The notes under the pieces: generated by a model
The model's database searches: none
The model's input: only the letters and a program-made list of their open reading frames with translations
What the model was told of the DNA's origin: nothing
In this document: positions 51,609-61,205 of the stretch, piece by piece
How the letters are laid out: each line of letters opens with the position of its first letter
How positions within the stretch are numbered: position 1 is the first letter of the stretch
DNA from: Hahella sp. CCB-MM4
GTDB lineage: Bacteria; Pseudomonadota; Gammaproteobacteria; Pseudomonadales; Oleiphilaceae
Length of the DNA stretch: 64,000 bases
Direction of reading: 5' to 3'
Assembly (NCBI RefSeq): GCF_002260525.1
Contig: NZ_MRYI01000140.1
Span: 24,986 to 88,985 of the forward strand
Position numbers and translations under genes: made by a program

Positions 51609-53507
51609 ATGAGTCAGCGTCACGATCTTTTAGATTTTGAAAACACCCCCCGTTTGGAAGAAACCGAATTCAGTCAACTCGCTGACGCGGTCATATCCCG
51701 CCGTAAGCTTCTGGGCGCAGGAATGGCCATCAGCGTTGGCAGTGTCTTTGCCCTGTCGCCCGTCGGCAAGGCTCTGGCAGCCTCCTCAAAAAGCATGGCC
51801 GCACACTTTGAACCTATCGCCGCCTCCACTGCTGACACGATTGTCCTACCCAAAGGCTACAACTGGGATGTTCTGGTCTCCTGGGGAGATCCACTGTTTA
51901 CCAACGCACCGGAGTTCGACCCCAGCGGTACCTGCCCGGCAGCCGATCAGGAGCAGCAATTCGGCGACAACAATGACGGCATGAGCCTCTTCCCATTGAG
52001 CGATGACCGCGCAGTGATGGCCATCAACAATGAATACACCAACTACGAATACTTGTTCGATCACCAGGGCAATAAACTAACCATGGATGACGTGCTGAAA
52101 GCCCAGTACGCTCACGGTGTTTCCGTATTTGAAATTCGCAAGGGTGCAGCCAACCGCTGGAGCCTGGTCAAGGATTCCAAATACAACCGCCGCATCCACG
52201 TGCAGACTGAAATGGAGTTGACCGGCCCTGCGGCTGGACACGATCTGCTGAAGACTGCCGCCGACACCAGTGGTAAGAAGGTATTCGGCACCATGAACAA
52301 CTGCTCCAATGGCCAAACACCATGGGGAACCTATCTGACCTGCGAAGAGAACTTCAACGGCTATTTTGGTTCGGCCAATGAAGGTCAGGAATCTACTGAA
52401 CAGAAACTCTATGGCATCAAGGCCAAAGGCGCAGGATACAACTGGCACAAGCACGATGATCGCTTCGATTTTGCCAAGAATCCTAATGAGCCTCATCGCT
52501 TCGGCTGGGTGGTTGAAATCGATCCAATGGATCCGAACTCCAAGCCAATGAAACGGACCGCACTTGGCCGCTTCAAACATGAAAACGCTGCATTGCACGT
52601 CAACAAGGACGGCCACGTGGTGGTCTATCTCGGCGACGATGAACGTGGAGAACACCTCTACAAATTTGTCTCCAAAGGCAAATACAATCCTTCCAATCAG
52701 TCGGCTAACCGTAGTCTGCTGGAAGAAGGAACCCTCTACGTCGCCCAGTTCACCATGACGGATGGCAAAGGTCAGGGTAAATGGATTGAGCTGACGCATG
52801 GTAAGAATGGCCTGACCAGTGCCAATGGTTTCGCCGATCAGGCTGAGGTGTTAATTTTTGCCCGTAAAGCGGCGAAGCAGGTGGGAGCAACCACCATGGA
52901 TCGTCCTGAATGGGTGGCGGTACACCCCTCCGGTAGTCAGGCATACTGCACGCTTACCAACAACAAAAACCGCGGCAAGGAAGGGCAGCCTGTCGGCGGC
53001 CCCAACCCCCGCGAAAAGAACCATTATGGTCAGATCCTGCGCTGGACTCCTGCCAATGGCGACCACACCAATCACATTTTTGAGTGGGATCTGTTTGCCG
53101 TTGCCGGTAATCCGGACGTGCACTCAGATGCCTACGCGGGCAGCGCCAATATTAACAAGGGTAATATGTTTAACAGCCCGGATGGCATCGGTTTTGATAA
53201 AGACGGCCGCTTGTGGATTCAGACCGATGGCAATTACAAGAATGAAGGCGATTTCGCCGGCATGGGTAACAACCAGATGTTGTGCGCCGACCCAGATAGC
53301 GGAGAAATCAAGCGCTTCCTGGTCGGGCCGGTTGCCTGCGAAATTACCGGACTGACCTTCAGCCCAGACCACCGGACCATGTTCATCGGTATTCAACATC
53401 CGGGCGAAGATCTGCAAGCCTCAAACTTCCCTCAAGGCGGTAACGCCAAGCCCCGCTCCAGTGTAGTGATGATCACACGTGAGGATGGCGGTGTTATTGG
53501 CGCTTGA
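51609..53507 (+). CDS. phoX: PhoX-type alkaline phosphatase, Tat-exported
   Basis: 632 residues. The Tat signal SRRKLLGAGMAISVGSVFAL is near residues 29-50. The rest is the large PhoX beta-propeller: TCPAADQEQQFGDNNDGMSLFPL, NNEYTNYEYLF, TPWGTYLTCEENFNGYF, HPSGSQAYCTLTNNK, and the C-terminal LVGPVACEITGLTFSPDHRTMFIGIQHPGE. The enzyme carries Ca and Fe in its active site and releases phosphate from a wide range of organic esters. Length is normal for the family. Expression under phosphate limitation through the upstream Pho box is expected. A hairpin terminator follows at 53561. Confidence 0.95.
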   Translation: MSQRHDLLDFENTPRLEETEFSQLADAVISRRKLLGAGMAISVGSVFALSPVGKALAASSKSMAAHFEPIAASTADTIVLPKGYNWDVLVSWGDPLFTNAPEFDPSGTCPAADQEQQFGDNNDGMSLFPLSDDRAVMAINNEYTNYEYLFDHQGNKLTMDDVLKAQYAHGVSVFEIRKGAANRWSLVKDSKYNRRIHVQTEMELTGPAAGHDLLKTAADTSGKKVFGTMNNCSNGQTPWGTYLTCEENFNGYFGSANEGQESTEQKLYGIKAKGAGYNWHKHDDRFDFAKNPNEPHRFGWVVEIDPMDPNSKPMKRTALGRFKHENAALHVNKDGHVVVYLGDDERGEHLYKFVSKGKYNPSNQSANRSLLEEGTLYVAQFTMTDGKGQGKWIELTHGKNGLTSANGFADQAEVLIFARKAAKQVGATTMDRPEWVAVHPSGSQAYCTLTNNKNRGKEGQPVGGPNPREKNHYGQILRWTPANGDHTNHIFEWDLFAVAGNPDVHSDAYAGSANINKGNMFNSPDGIGFDKDGRLWIQTDGNYKNEGDFAGMGNNQMLCADPDSGEIKRFLVGPVACEITGLTFSPDHRTMFIGIQHPGEDLQASNFPQGGNAKPRSSVVMITREDGGVIGA

Positions 53508-53560
53508 AGGTCAATAAACCCTATCAGGTCGATGACCTAGATACTGACCGATGAAATCAG

Positions 53561-53596
53561 AAAGGGAGATTCTACTGATGTGGAATCTCCTTTTTT
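53561..53596 (+). terminator. Rho-independent terminator of phoX
   Basis: 12-bp stem (AAAGGGAGATTC / GAATCTCCTTTT, one G-T pair), a 10-base loop and a T6 tail. Confidence 0.85.
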
Positions 53597-53673
53597 GTGG
53601 GATGCAAAAACAAGGTGGCAACAATATTCTGGAACAGGAATTCAGTCACAAGATCTCAGAATAGGATCGAAGG

Positions 53674-54723
53674 CTAGACGATCGGAAGGTTATCCGGATC
53701 CAGTTCGGCGTTACTGGTCACCTCGGATACCAGTACTTCCATCTGCCGTTCAGCTTCTCCGACTCTATCAAAGCGGGCAATATGGAATAGCGCCTCCCCT
53801 TCATTCACCAATGGCAGGTTTACCCTTCCGATAACAATGCCATGATAGGGCGCTTTAACCTGTACTTCCTGAGTGCCAAACGGAGAGCCGAGCATTCCCA
53901 GGGTTTCACCCTCTTCCACTCTTGCGCCCAAATGCACCACCGGCCTTAGGATGCCATCGATCTCCGCCCTCACCCATCGGCTTCCCTTGGCAACTGAGGG
54001 TTTGATCTTCCGTTCCGGCCGCCCTTGCTTGGTCGGAATCATGGACAGTTGACGCATCACATTCGTGACACCCCGAACCCCCAGGGCTATGGACACCTCA
54101 TTGAACCTCAAGGCTTCGCCCGCTTCGTAGGTGATAACAGGAATGTCGTGTCGGTCTGCTGTTTCACGCAGGGAACCTTCGCGCAGTTCCGCATTAAGAA
54201 TGACCGGAACCCCGAAGGCCCGGGCCATTTCCGCAGATTGTTCGTGTTGCATGTTCACCCTGATCTGGGGAAGGTTATCCCGGTGGATCGCCGCAGTATG
54301 CAGGTCTATGGCATGAGTACAACGTTCAACGATATTGGACACGAACAGATTGGCTATCCGACCGCCCAAGGTTCCATCCTGGGTTCCGGGAAAACAGCGA
54401 TTCAGGTCGCGCCTGTCCGGAAGATATCGGGTTCTTTGAATAAATCCGAATACGTTAACGATGGGGACAGCCACCAACGTCCCACGAATCCGGTTCAATG
54501 ATTTCAACTTCAGGAGACGGCGGATGACTTCAACGCCGTTAATTTCGTCTCCGTGTATGGCCGCACACACCAATAAGGTAGGTCCTGCCCGCTTACCACA
54601 TATCACTTGAACCGGAATACACAATGGCGTGTGTGTGTAGAGTTGCGCCACCTGAAGATCGATGGTCTTACGCTCTCCGGGGTTAACGATGGTGCCATTC
54701 AATTCAAACGCTTTATTCGCCAT
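53674..54723 (-). CDS. AstE/AspA-family zinc-dependent deacylase
   Basis: 349 residues from ATG 54723 (TTGGA before it); the longer frame starting at 54759 begins with TTG and overlaps the upstream stop. Zinc site in CAAIHGDEINGVEVI (His and Glu) and DLHTAA (His), as in succinylglutamate desuccinylase and aspartoacylase. Segment RDLNRCFPG and the Glu of VITYEAGEA complete the active site. The C-terminal 90 residues are a beta-barrel/lipoyl-like extension (GILRPVVHLGARVEEGETLGMLGSPFGTQEVQVKAPYHGIVIG) typical of this subfamily. Gene order RimB-like then AstE-like is seen near RimK-type ATP-grasp ligases, but no rimK is present here. Substrate uncertain. Confidence 0.85.
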   Translation of the reverse strand: MANKAFELNGTIVNPGERKTIDLQVAQLYTHTPLCIPVQVICGKRAGPTLLVCAAIHGDEINGVEVIRRLLKLKSLNRIRGTLVAVPIVNVFGFIQRTRYLPDRRDLNRCFPGTQDGTLGGRIANLFVSNIVERCTHAIDLHTAAIHRDNLPQIRVNMQHEQSAEMARAFGVPVILNAELREGSLRETADRHDIPVITYEAGEALRFNEVSIALGVRGVTNVMRQLSMIPTKQGRPERKIKPSVAKGSRWVRAEIDGILRPVVHLGARVEEGETLGMLGSPFGTQEVQVKAPYHGIVIGRVNLPLVNEGEALFHIARFDRVGEAERQMEVLVSEVTSNAELDPDNLPIV

Positions 54724-54755
54724 TTTCCAAGGCCCGAGCGCATGTTGCGCATTAA

Positions 54756-55217
54756 TCAACTCGTAAAGGTCGGCTCTTTTCCAACCAGATAAGACTTCTC
54801 AGCATCCACCAGGAATCGACCACGAAGCGCCGTCCTTCCCAACAACATGCGAAACTTCATGTCTTCTCTGTTGGTCAGGGTAAATTCAGCTTTCCACTGA
54901 TGCTCGCCGGCAGAGATCTCGGTTTCAATGACATACCGCATTTCCCGATGTCCGCCAGAGTCTGTGACTTGCCGGTAGTCGACCACCGGCGCTTCAGAGG
55001 TCGCGACTATCTCGGTATTTTTCTGGATAGGATGTAGAGAAAAGCGGACGAACTGACGTCCGTCCCTTTCGAAAGGTTCCACTTGAAAAGCATGTAAGGC
55101 CGAAGTCCGTGCGCCGGTATCCACTTTAGCCTTGATATGGGAAATTCCCAATTCCGGCAGGCTCACCCATTCCCGCCAGCCAATTGAAGGTCTATTCACC
55201 TCACCACCAATTTCCAC
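54756..55217 (-). CDS. RimB-like retropepsin (ATP-dependent zinc protease family)
   Basis: 153 residues. [31 protein letters not shown] contains the catalytic Asp motif DTGA of retropepsin-like RimB/DUF785 proteins. [18 protein letters not shown] closes the fold. The family label ATP-dependent zinc protease is historic; RimB homologues are aspartic peptidases that process glutamate tails added to ribosomal protein S6 by RimK. Here the ligase RimK is absent from the window, though the neighbour is an AstE-like hydrolase. The start is an ATG with GGTGG upstream. It ends by overlapping the region just before the AstE-like gene. Confidence 0.85.
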   Translation of the reverse strand: MEIGGEVNRPSIGWREWVSLPELGISHIKAKVDTGARTSALHAFQVEPFERDGRQFVRFSLHPIQKNTEIVATSEAPVVDYRQVTDSGGHREMRYVIETEISAGEHQWKAEFTLTNREDMKFRMLLGRTALRGRFLVDAEKSYLVGKEPTFTS

Positions 55218-55292
55218 CTATTGACACTGGGTCTTATTTAAACCTCTAACTGCTTTTTATGCATCATTTTTTTCCCTCGTCCCGGCAGTTTT

Positions 55293-58200
55293 TTACCTGC
55301 CGGTCGTGGTTGAGAGATCTTCTTCCTGGGACGAAAGCCTCGTCTGATAAATCAGATGCTCATCAGTGACACTCCCTTCTTTGTAATGATGCCCATCCCC
55401 TTCGTGACGCTTCCTGCGTCGTAGTTTTATGGACAGGTTGTCTCCCGCCACCAGCAGACAAGGTGTAATCAATAGCGTCAGGAAGGTAGCGAAGGTCAAA
55501 CCACCGGCAATCGCACTGGAAAGCTGCGTCCACCACTGGGTTGAAGGAGCCCCGATACCCAATGAGGGTTCAATCAGGTCTACGTTGACTCCCAGCACCA
55601 TCGGCAACAGCCCCAACACTGTGGTAATGGCCGTCAACAGTACCGGGCGCAAACGTAATTTACCGGTATAAAGCGCTGCCTCAAAGGGAGATGCCCCGCT
55701 ACGCCGGAACTGATTATAGGTGTCGATCAGAATGATGTTGTTGTTTACAACGATTCCCGCCAGAGCGATCAATCCAAGTCCCACCATGACAATTCCGAAG
55801 GCGCGACCAGTCACCAGCAATCCCAGCAGAACGCCGGCAGTGGAAAAGACAATGGCGCTTAACACCAGAACAGCCTGATAGACACTGTTGAACTGAATCA
55901 CCAGAATCAACGCCATCAACATAATCGCCACAATGAATGCCTGTCCCAGAAAGATCATGGTTTCCTGTTGATCTTCATCTTCCCCGGAATAGGTAATTCG
56001 AATACCGTGAACCGGGTTTGCAGCCAGGGAATCCTTCAGCGCAGTCAAACGCTCGTCCGCCTGCTCTCCCGGAACAATATCTGCCTCGATGATGTAGGCA
56101 CGCTCACCATCTACCCGACGGATCGTTCCCGTCTTTTCGGCCGGCACCAGTCGGGCGAAGTTCGACAAGGGAACCGGACCATAAGGCGTTGTCAGCATTT
56201 GTTGGCCAAGGGTATCCAGGTTACGAACATTGGTCGGCATTCTGAGACGAATATCCACTTCCTCGTCCGCATCGTCCGGCCGGTAGTCCGCCAATTTGAG
56301 TCCTGTAGTAACCAATTGAACCGCGTTACCCACCGTGGCGACATCGACACCGTAGCGTGCCGCCTGCTCGCGATCCACTTCCAGACGCCACTCAATACCC
56401 GGTATCGAACGATCATCTGAGATATCAATCAGCCCGCCCAGATTTTCCATGCGGGACCGGATCTCATTGACCCCGGCAATCAAAGAGTCTTCACCACCAC
56501 TGACGCGAACTCTGATTGGCTTGCCCTGAGAAGGCCCATCATCCTGTTTCCGGAATTCGAGCGATAGAGGCAAATCCGCTGCTCTCCTTCTCATGTCTTC
56601 GAGAATATCATTGGCCGGACGACGCTCCTGCCAATCCTGAAACTGGAAGGTCAACTGACCGATGACATCTTCACCAAGCTGCCCGTCCGCCTGAGCAATC
56701 GACCTGGCATACAAGGCTCGAACCTCCGGCATGCCCTGCAGCCTGTCCTCCACCATCTTCACCATGTCATCCTTCTCATGGATGGAATAATCCCCACGGG
56801 CATGGACTAACAACTGGGCGGACTCCGGTTCCACATCCGGAAAAAACTCAATACCGTGGTTATAACGGCCATAGGCAACATAAATCAGCACCAGCACCGC
56901 CACAAACATCAGCAGGGTTTTACCGGGGGCTGCCAACAGCCTTGCCAGAACCGCTCCGTATACATGCGTGAAGCGACTGACTTCCGCTGTGCTCTGCTCG
57001 GTAATCTCCTGTTTTTTTCCAATCAAGGCACCGAGTACCGGCAGGAAGATGAGTGCCATCAGCAGGGATGCCAACAGACAGATAATGACCGTGGCCGGGA
57101 GATACTTCATAAACTCCCCCACCATCCCAGGCCATACCAACAGAGGTAGGAACACTGCCAACGTCGTTGCCGTGGACGCAATAACCGGCCAGGCCATCCG
57201 GGTTGCCGCCTGCGCAAATGCCTCTTTGGGGGAAAGCCCCTCCTTCAGGTTTCTGTCAGCCAGCTCAGTGACAACAATTGCGCCGTCCACCAGCATTCCT
57301 GCCACCAATATCAAGCTGAACAACACCACGATATTCAGGGTGTATCCGAGCCCCTGAATCACCAGCAAACCCGTAAAAAACGCGCCCGGTATGGTTAATC
57401 CAACCAAGGTGGCAGGTTTAAAGCCCATGGCAGAAATGACAACGATCATGACCAGAACAACGGCGAATAACACATTGTTCAACAGATCCTTGAGCATGGT
57501 ACGGATTTCTTTGGATTCATCCGTGATGTAGGTGACTTCCAGGGTTGAAGGCCAGGACTTTTTCGCCTCAGTGACGATGGCCTTCACCTTTTCAATCGCA
57601 TAAATAATATTGGCTCCGGAGCGCTTGGACACTTCCAGTACTACAGCAGGCTTACCATCCACCCGGGCGAATCCCTGGGGATCCTTGAAGGTGCGCTGCA
57701 CGGTAGCCACATCTCCAAAAGTGACAACCTGCCCGTCCACATACTTGATCGGCATCCCCAACAGGTCGACCAGATTTTCCAGCAGGCCGGGAACTTTGAC
57801 GGTTAATCGACCAGCCCCCGTATCGATATTCCCTGCTGCAACCAAACGGTTATTGTTGGTCACCAGAGAAAACAGCTGGGTATAATCAATGCCGTATTGT
57901 TCGAGCACCTGGGGATCAGTGACCAGTTCAAGAAGGTCTTCACGGTCACCACCGATCGTCACTTCCAGCACTTCGGGTACGCCTTCCAGATAGCGTTTGA
58001 GCTCCCTGGCGATAAAGATTAACTGCTCTTCCGCCATCGGTCCGGACAATGCCAGATTCAATACCGGAAACTGGGAGACATTGATCTCCTGAACATGGGG
58101 TTCTTCACTTTCATCAGGAAGCTTGGCTTTTGCGGTATCCACTTTTTCACGGACGTCCGTCAACGCCTGATCCGGATCAAAACCGGCCTGAAACTCCAGC

Positions 58201-58478
58201 GTAATGGCGGCGTATCCTTCAGCGCCTATCGCCGTCATTTCCTTCAGGCCTTCCAGAGAGCGAAGTTCCTGCTCCAATGGACGCGCCAACAGGCGCTCTG
58301 AATCATCAGGCGCGATCCCTTCGTGGGATACTGACACATATATATAAGGTATGGTGATGTCCGGATTGGACTCCTTCGGCATACTGACAAATGCTGAATA
58401 GCCACCCGCCCACAACATGATCAGGACAATCATGGCCGCACGGCTGCGTTCCATGATCGCCCGGATAAGACGTCCCAT
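55293..58478 (-). CDS. RND efflux permease, second pump
   Basis: 1061 residues. Start MGRLIRAIMERSRAAMIVLIMLW, then VSMPKESNPDITIPYIYVSVSHEG and two porter domains. Helix 4 has AGMLVDGAIVVTELADRNLKEG with a single Asp, unlike the paired DD of the first pump. Closest in style to the hydrophobe/amphiphile-exporter group often paired with a HlyD-type adaptor and lacking its own outer-membrane gene. It is coupled to the adaptor (overlap at 58478). The stop codon lies in the loop of a 7-bp hairpin (CCGGCAG / CTGCCGG, 55282-55303). Substrate unknown. Confidence 0.93.
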   Translation of the reverse strand: MGRLIRAIMERSRAAMIVLIMLWAGGYSAFVSMPKESNPDITIPYIYVSVSHEGIAPDDSERLLARPLEQELRSLEGLKEMTAIGAEGYAAITLEFQAGFDPDQALTDVREKVDTAKAKLPDESEEPHVQEINVSQFPVLNLALSGPMAEEQLIFIARELKRYLEGVPEVLEVTIGGDREDLLELVTDPQVLEQYGIDYTQLFSLVTNNNRLVAAGNIDTGAGRLTVKVPGLLENLVDLLGMPIKYVDGQVVTFGDVATVQRTFKDPQGFARVDGKPAVVLEVSKRSGANIIYAIEKVKAIVTEAKKSWPSTLEVTYITDESKEIRTMLKDLLNNVLFAVVLVMIVVISAMGFKPATLVGLTIPGAFFTGLLVIQGLGYTLNIVVLFSLILVAGMLVDGAIVVTELADRNLKEGLSPKEAFAQAATRMAWPVIASTATTLAVFLPLLVWPGMVGEFMKYLPATVIICLLASLLMALIFLPVLGALIGKKQEITEQSTAEVSRFTHVYGAVLARLLAAPGKTLLMFVAVLVLIYVAYGRYNHGIEFFPDVEPESAQLLVHARGDYSIHEKDDMVKMVEDRLQGMPEVRALYARSIAQADGQLGEDVIGQLTFQFQDWQERRPANDILEDMRRRAADLPLSLEFRKQDDGPSQGKPIRVRVSGGEDSLIAGVNEIRSRMENLGGLIDISDDRSIPGIEWRLEVDREQAARYGVDVATVGNAVQLVTTGLKLADYRPDDADEEVDIRLRMPTNVRNLDTLGQQMLTTPYGPVPLSNFARLVPAEKTGTIRRVDGERAYIIEADIVPGEQADERLTALKDSLAANPVHGIRITYSGEDEDQQETMIFLGQAFIVAIMLMALILVIQFNSVYQAVLVLSAIVFSTAGVLLGLLVTGRAFGIVMVGLGLIALAGIVVNNNIILIDTYNQFRRSGASPFEAALYTGKLRLRPVLLTAITTVLGLLPMVLGVNVDLIEPSLGIGAPSTQWWTQLSSAIAGGLTFATFLTLLITPCLLVAGDNLSIKLRRRKRHEGDGHHYKEGSVTDEHLIYQTRLSSQEEDLSTTTGR

Positions 58479-59569
58479 CAGTCTATCCCCTCATTCGTCA
58501 GCTCTGACTCGGGCACTGCATCAACCTGTTGTCCCTGACTGACGAATCCCTTGCCTAAAGTGATCAGTCGGGTGCTATGAGGTAAGCCGGAAACCCAGAG
58601 GGCCGTATTGGAAGCTTTTACCCGTTCTACCGGGGTCACCACGACCCGATCATCCTCCGACAGATGCTCGACACTCAGGCGTCCCTTCTCATCAAGACGC
58701 AGCAAAGCAGGGGAAATCACATGGGCTTCCACCTCACCCAATCCGATTTCCAAAGTTGCAGTGGCACCTGCCAGGCGTTTGCGCTCGGGATTATCCAGCT
58801 CTGCTTCCACCCGGTAGGTCCGGGTAGCAATGCTTGCCTGGTATCCAATAAAGCTGACCCGCCCCCTGATTTCGGCGCCATTGATCAGCTTCGCCATCAC
58901 GTCATCCCCAAAACTTAACTGGAGGACGTACTGCTGGGGTACCTGACCCACCAGCTTCAGTTTGCTGTCGTCGACTATCTGTAATAGCTCTGTGCCGTTT
59001 TGGACGGTCGCACCCACTTCCACCCGGCGATCTTCAATCACTCCATCAAATGGGGCTCTGACGATTGTATTTTCCAGTTTCTGGTTCAGTCGGGCGACAG
59101 AAGCCTCAGCCGTTGCCACACTGGCTTCCTTCACCTTGAGTTCCGTATCCGCCAGAAGCCCTCGTTTGAACAGAGATTGGGCAGCGACCAGCTCGCTTTT
59201 CGCCACAGCCGCCTGAGCCTTGGCTTCCGCCATTTGAGCAGGAAGATCTTCCTGGCTCAAAGTGATCAGCAGATCACCTTTTTTAACACGCTCGCCAGTA
59301 GCCACATGAACGGCTTCAACATAGGAATCCAGCCGGGATTCGAGTACCAACTCACGCCAGGGTTCGACTTGTCCCTGGACCGTAATAGTTCTGGAAACCT
59401 CGGTCGCCTCAATGGTTTTATAGGCGACCTTGGGTAACTGCTCTGACTGGGAGCCTTCAGTCTCGGGAGCAGTAGTTTTAGCCGATTCGACGGCACCGCT
59501 GGCAACCCAGACAGTTATAACAATGACAATCCCTAACGCGACCCAGTAGGTAGGAATACGGCTGATCAT
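58478..59569 (-). CDS. RND periplasmic adaptor, second pump
   Basis: 363 residues. One N-terminal hydrophobic segment (about 7-25: WVALGIVIVITVWVASGAV) acts as anchor or signal. Lipoyl halves: DSYVEAVHVATGERVKKGDLL and APFDGVIEDRRVEVGATVQNGTEL. A helical hairpin (AEAKAQAAVAKSELVAAQSLFKRGLL) lies between them, then a beta-barrel domain with GQVPQQYVLQLSFGDDV. It would connect the permease encoded downstream with an outer-membrane channel. The stop overlaps the permease ATG by one base. The upstream 284 bp have no gene and hold an imperfect dyad near 59681-59725 (TTGGCG and CGCCAA), possibly an operator. Confidence 0.92.
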   Translation of the reverse strand: MISRIPTYWVALGIVIVITVWVASGAVESAKTTAPETEGSQSEQLPKVAYKTIEATEVSRTITVQGQVEPWRELVLESRLDSYVEAVHVATGERVKKGDLLITLSQEDLPAQMAEAKAQAAVAKSELVAAQSLFKRGLLADTELKVKEASVATAEASVARLNQKLENTIVRAPFDGVIEDRRVEVGATVQNGTELLQIVDDSKLKLVGQVPQQYVLQLSFGDDVMAKLINGAEIRGRVSFIGYQASIATRTYRVEAELDNPERKRLAGATATLEIGLGEVEAHVISPALLRLDEKGRLSVEHLSEDDRVVVTPVERVKASNTALWVSGLPHSTRLITLGKGFVSQGQQVDAVPESELTNEGID

Positions 59570-59853
59570 TTGTGCACAATCCTTATATTTCCTTTGATCT
59601 TAAGGCCTGTTCTCCAACTGGACACCTTCCAGCGCAGCTTGAGAACGGAGAGCCCTTATATAATCCAAAACCAGTCATTGTAATTATTGGCGTCGTGCCT
59701 GGCTTTGTAATACTGCGCCAATTACTCTCTAAAAGGCGCCATTCCACGGTTTGTCCCGAAAGGAAAACCTTGTCCTGAATGGGGAGGCAACCTTCATCAT
59801 TACGTTGTCACCCACCCGATGGTTTGTTGGTGCTGATTTTTCGAACTGAAGAG

Positions 59854-60915
59854 CTATCGGACCTCAAAGCTTACTTCAGCGAGTTCCTTGTCGGAGCTAT
59901 CCGTAATTCGAACACTCCAGTCTCCAGTCATTAACCTATTTATATACTTGCTGGACGAAGCCCTCATGGGCGATCGATGTGGCCGAATCCTTACCCGGGC
60001 CATACGCTTGTCTCCCCGGTACCAGTTATGAAAGAGCGGTTGCCCTACCATGTCCTCTATTTCGGTGAACACCATCACTTTCACAATGCCTTCATCCCCG
60101 ATCAATACGGTTCCGGTGACCTGATCCTGGGGTTCATAGTTCACCACCTCCCTGGCCAGAACAACTCGAAGCAAATGGTCTGAGAAGACGTTAATTTCCG
60201 GAGCATTCCCAACTGCATTGGACGTCGTCCCAGACGACTCAGCGTTGCTGTCATTGGTCTTGTTTGCCAAATCAGCAGAATGGTCCGGACCTTTTTCCAG
60301 CGCTGTGACAACAGGTGCCTCAACCGGCTCTTCTGTTTTCTCGATCTGGCCTGTTTTTTCTATTCGACCTGTTTTCTCTATCCGGATTGCTTCCTTTATA
60401 TAGGTCTCTTCTATAACAGTCGCATCACCCTCATCGCGTTCAATAGCTGAGCTGACCGTCGATATATTCGCGCTCTCATTTTCAAAGTCTGAGGTTTCGC
60501 CCTTTAACTTCGCGCCCCCATTTTCTATGTCCAAGGCCCCACTCGATGACTTCGCACTACCATTTTCTATATCCAGGACCCCGCTCGTTGACTTCGCACT
60601 CGCTGTCGTCATATCGGGAACCATATCTGTTTGTACCAGGGACTCATCGACTTCCTTCTTAGGCAAAAACCCTTGAGTGGCCTCTTCTGCTTCAGAGACC
60701 TTCTCCATCTCAGCGGGAGCGGTGGATTCTTCAACCTGTCGGTCATCCGACAACATCGCCGATATTGCCCAAAATCCCAGAACAGCCGCGATCAACACCG
60801 CTAAGGCAACCGCAAAGATGCGATTCCAGTGATAAACGGTGACATATTTGAGATTGGAACTCGCCGGCTGGGCGTTATTAACGTTATTTACCTTGATCAC
60901 TAGTTTGTTAGACAT
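59854..60915 (-). CDS. Single-pass membrane protein with repeat linker and DUF2914-like domain
   Basis: 353 residues from ATG 60915; an in-frame extension of 18 codons is unlikely. N-terminal cytoplasmic tail (about 1-32), one membrane helix (about 35-57: IFAVALAVLIAAVLGFWAISAM), a 180-residue low-complexity linker rich in Glu, Ser, Thr and Lys, and a C-terminal beta domain (about 245-353) ending in WSVRITDSSDKELAEVSFEVR. The latter resembles DUF2914: VFTEIEDMVGQPLFHNWYRGDKRMARVRI. The linker carries 14-residue repeats (SAKSTSGVLDIENG-type) and 6-residue IEKTGR-type repeats. It likely spans the periplasm with a folded domain at the end. Function unknown. Confidence 0.78.
   Translation of the reverse strand: MSNKLVIKVNNVNNAQPASSNLKYVTVYHWNRIFAVALAVLIAAVLGFWAISAMLSDDRQVEESTAPAEMEKVSEAEEATQGFLPKKEVDESLVQTDMVPDMTTASAKSTSGVLDIENGSAKSSSGALDIENGGAKLKGETSDFENESANISTVSSAIERDEGDATVIEETYIKEAIRIEKTGRIEKTGQIEKTEEPVEAPVVTALEKGPDHSADLANKTNDSNAESSGTTSNAVGNAPEINVFSDHLLRVVLAREVVNYEPQDQVTGTVLIGDEGIVKVMVFTEIEDMVGQPLFHNWYRGDKRMARVRIRPHRSPMRASSSKYINRLMTGDWSVRITDSSDKELAEVSFEVR
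60341..60394. repeat. 18-bp tandem repeat x3 in the DUF2914 gene
   Basis: Units at 60341, 60359 and 60377, encoding (minus strand) hexapeptides of the type RIEKTG. Confidence 0.8.
60467..60592. repeat. 42-bp tandem repeat x3 in the DUF2914 gene
   Basis: Units at 60467, 60509 and 60551, each encoding a 14-residue block such as SAKSSSGALDIENG; the first listed unit is more diverged. Confidence 0.85.
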
Positions 60916-61205
60916 TGCTAAAACGATACTCTGAAGTACAGGCAAAGCAGGGAATTCTACGCATCTCAACAGGCCATATCTCGCAAGATATAGGGAAAAT
61001 ACCTACCTGATCAGGCAAAAACGCCACAACAATTAGCCTTTAGAATGAAAAATCTTTTTCACATGTTAACTTGTGTAACCATAAAGTGCCCAATATTGTG
61101 CACTTCCCGGCATTTTTCAATCCATGCATTACGCATCGTTACATTGGTTACAAATTGTCACTTCTGAGCGGTTATTGCTCTCATTAAACTTGCTATCGTC
61201 ATTTA

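Noticed and set aside
55282..55303. Hairpin at the end of the second RND permease as terminator
   Set aside because: The stop codon lies in its loop and no T tract follows on the minus strand, so I mention it only in the gene entry.
59681..59725. Dyad upstream of the second adaptor gene as a TetR operator
   Set aside because: The arms (TTGGCG and CGCCAA) are short and widely spaced, and no regulator gene is adjacent.
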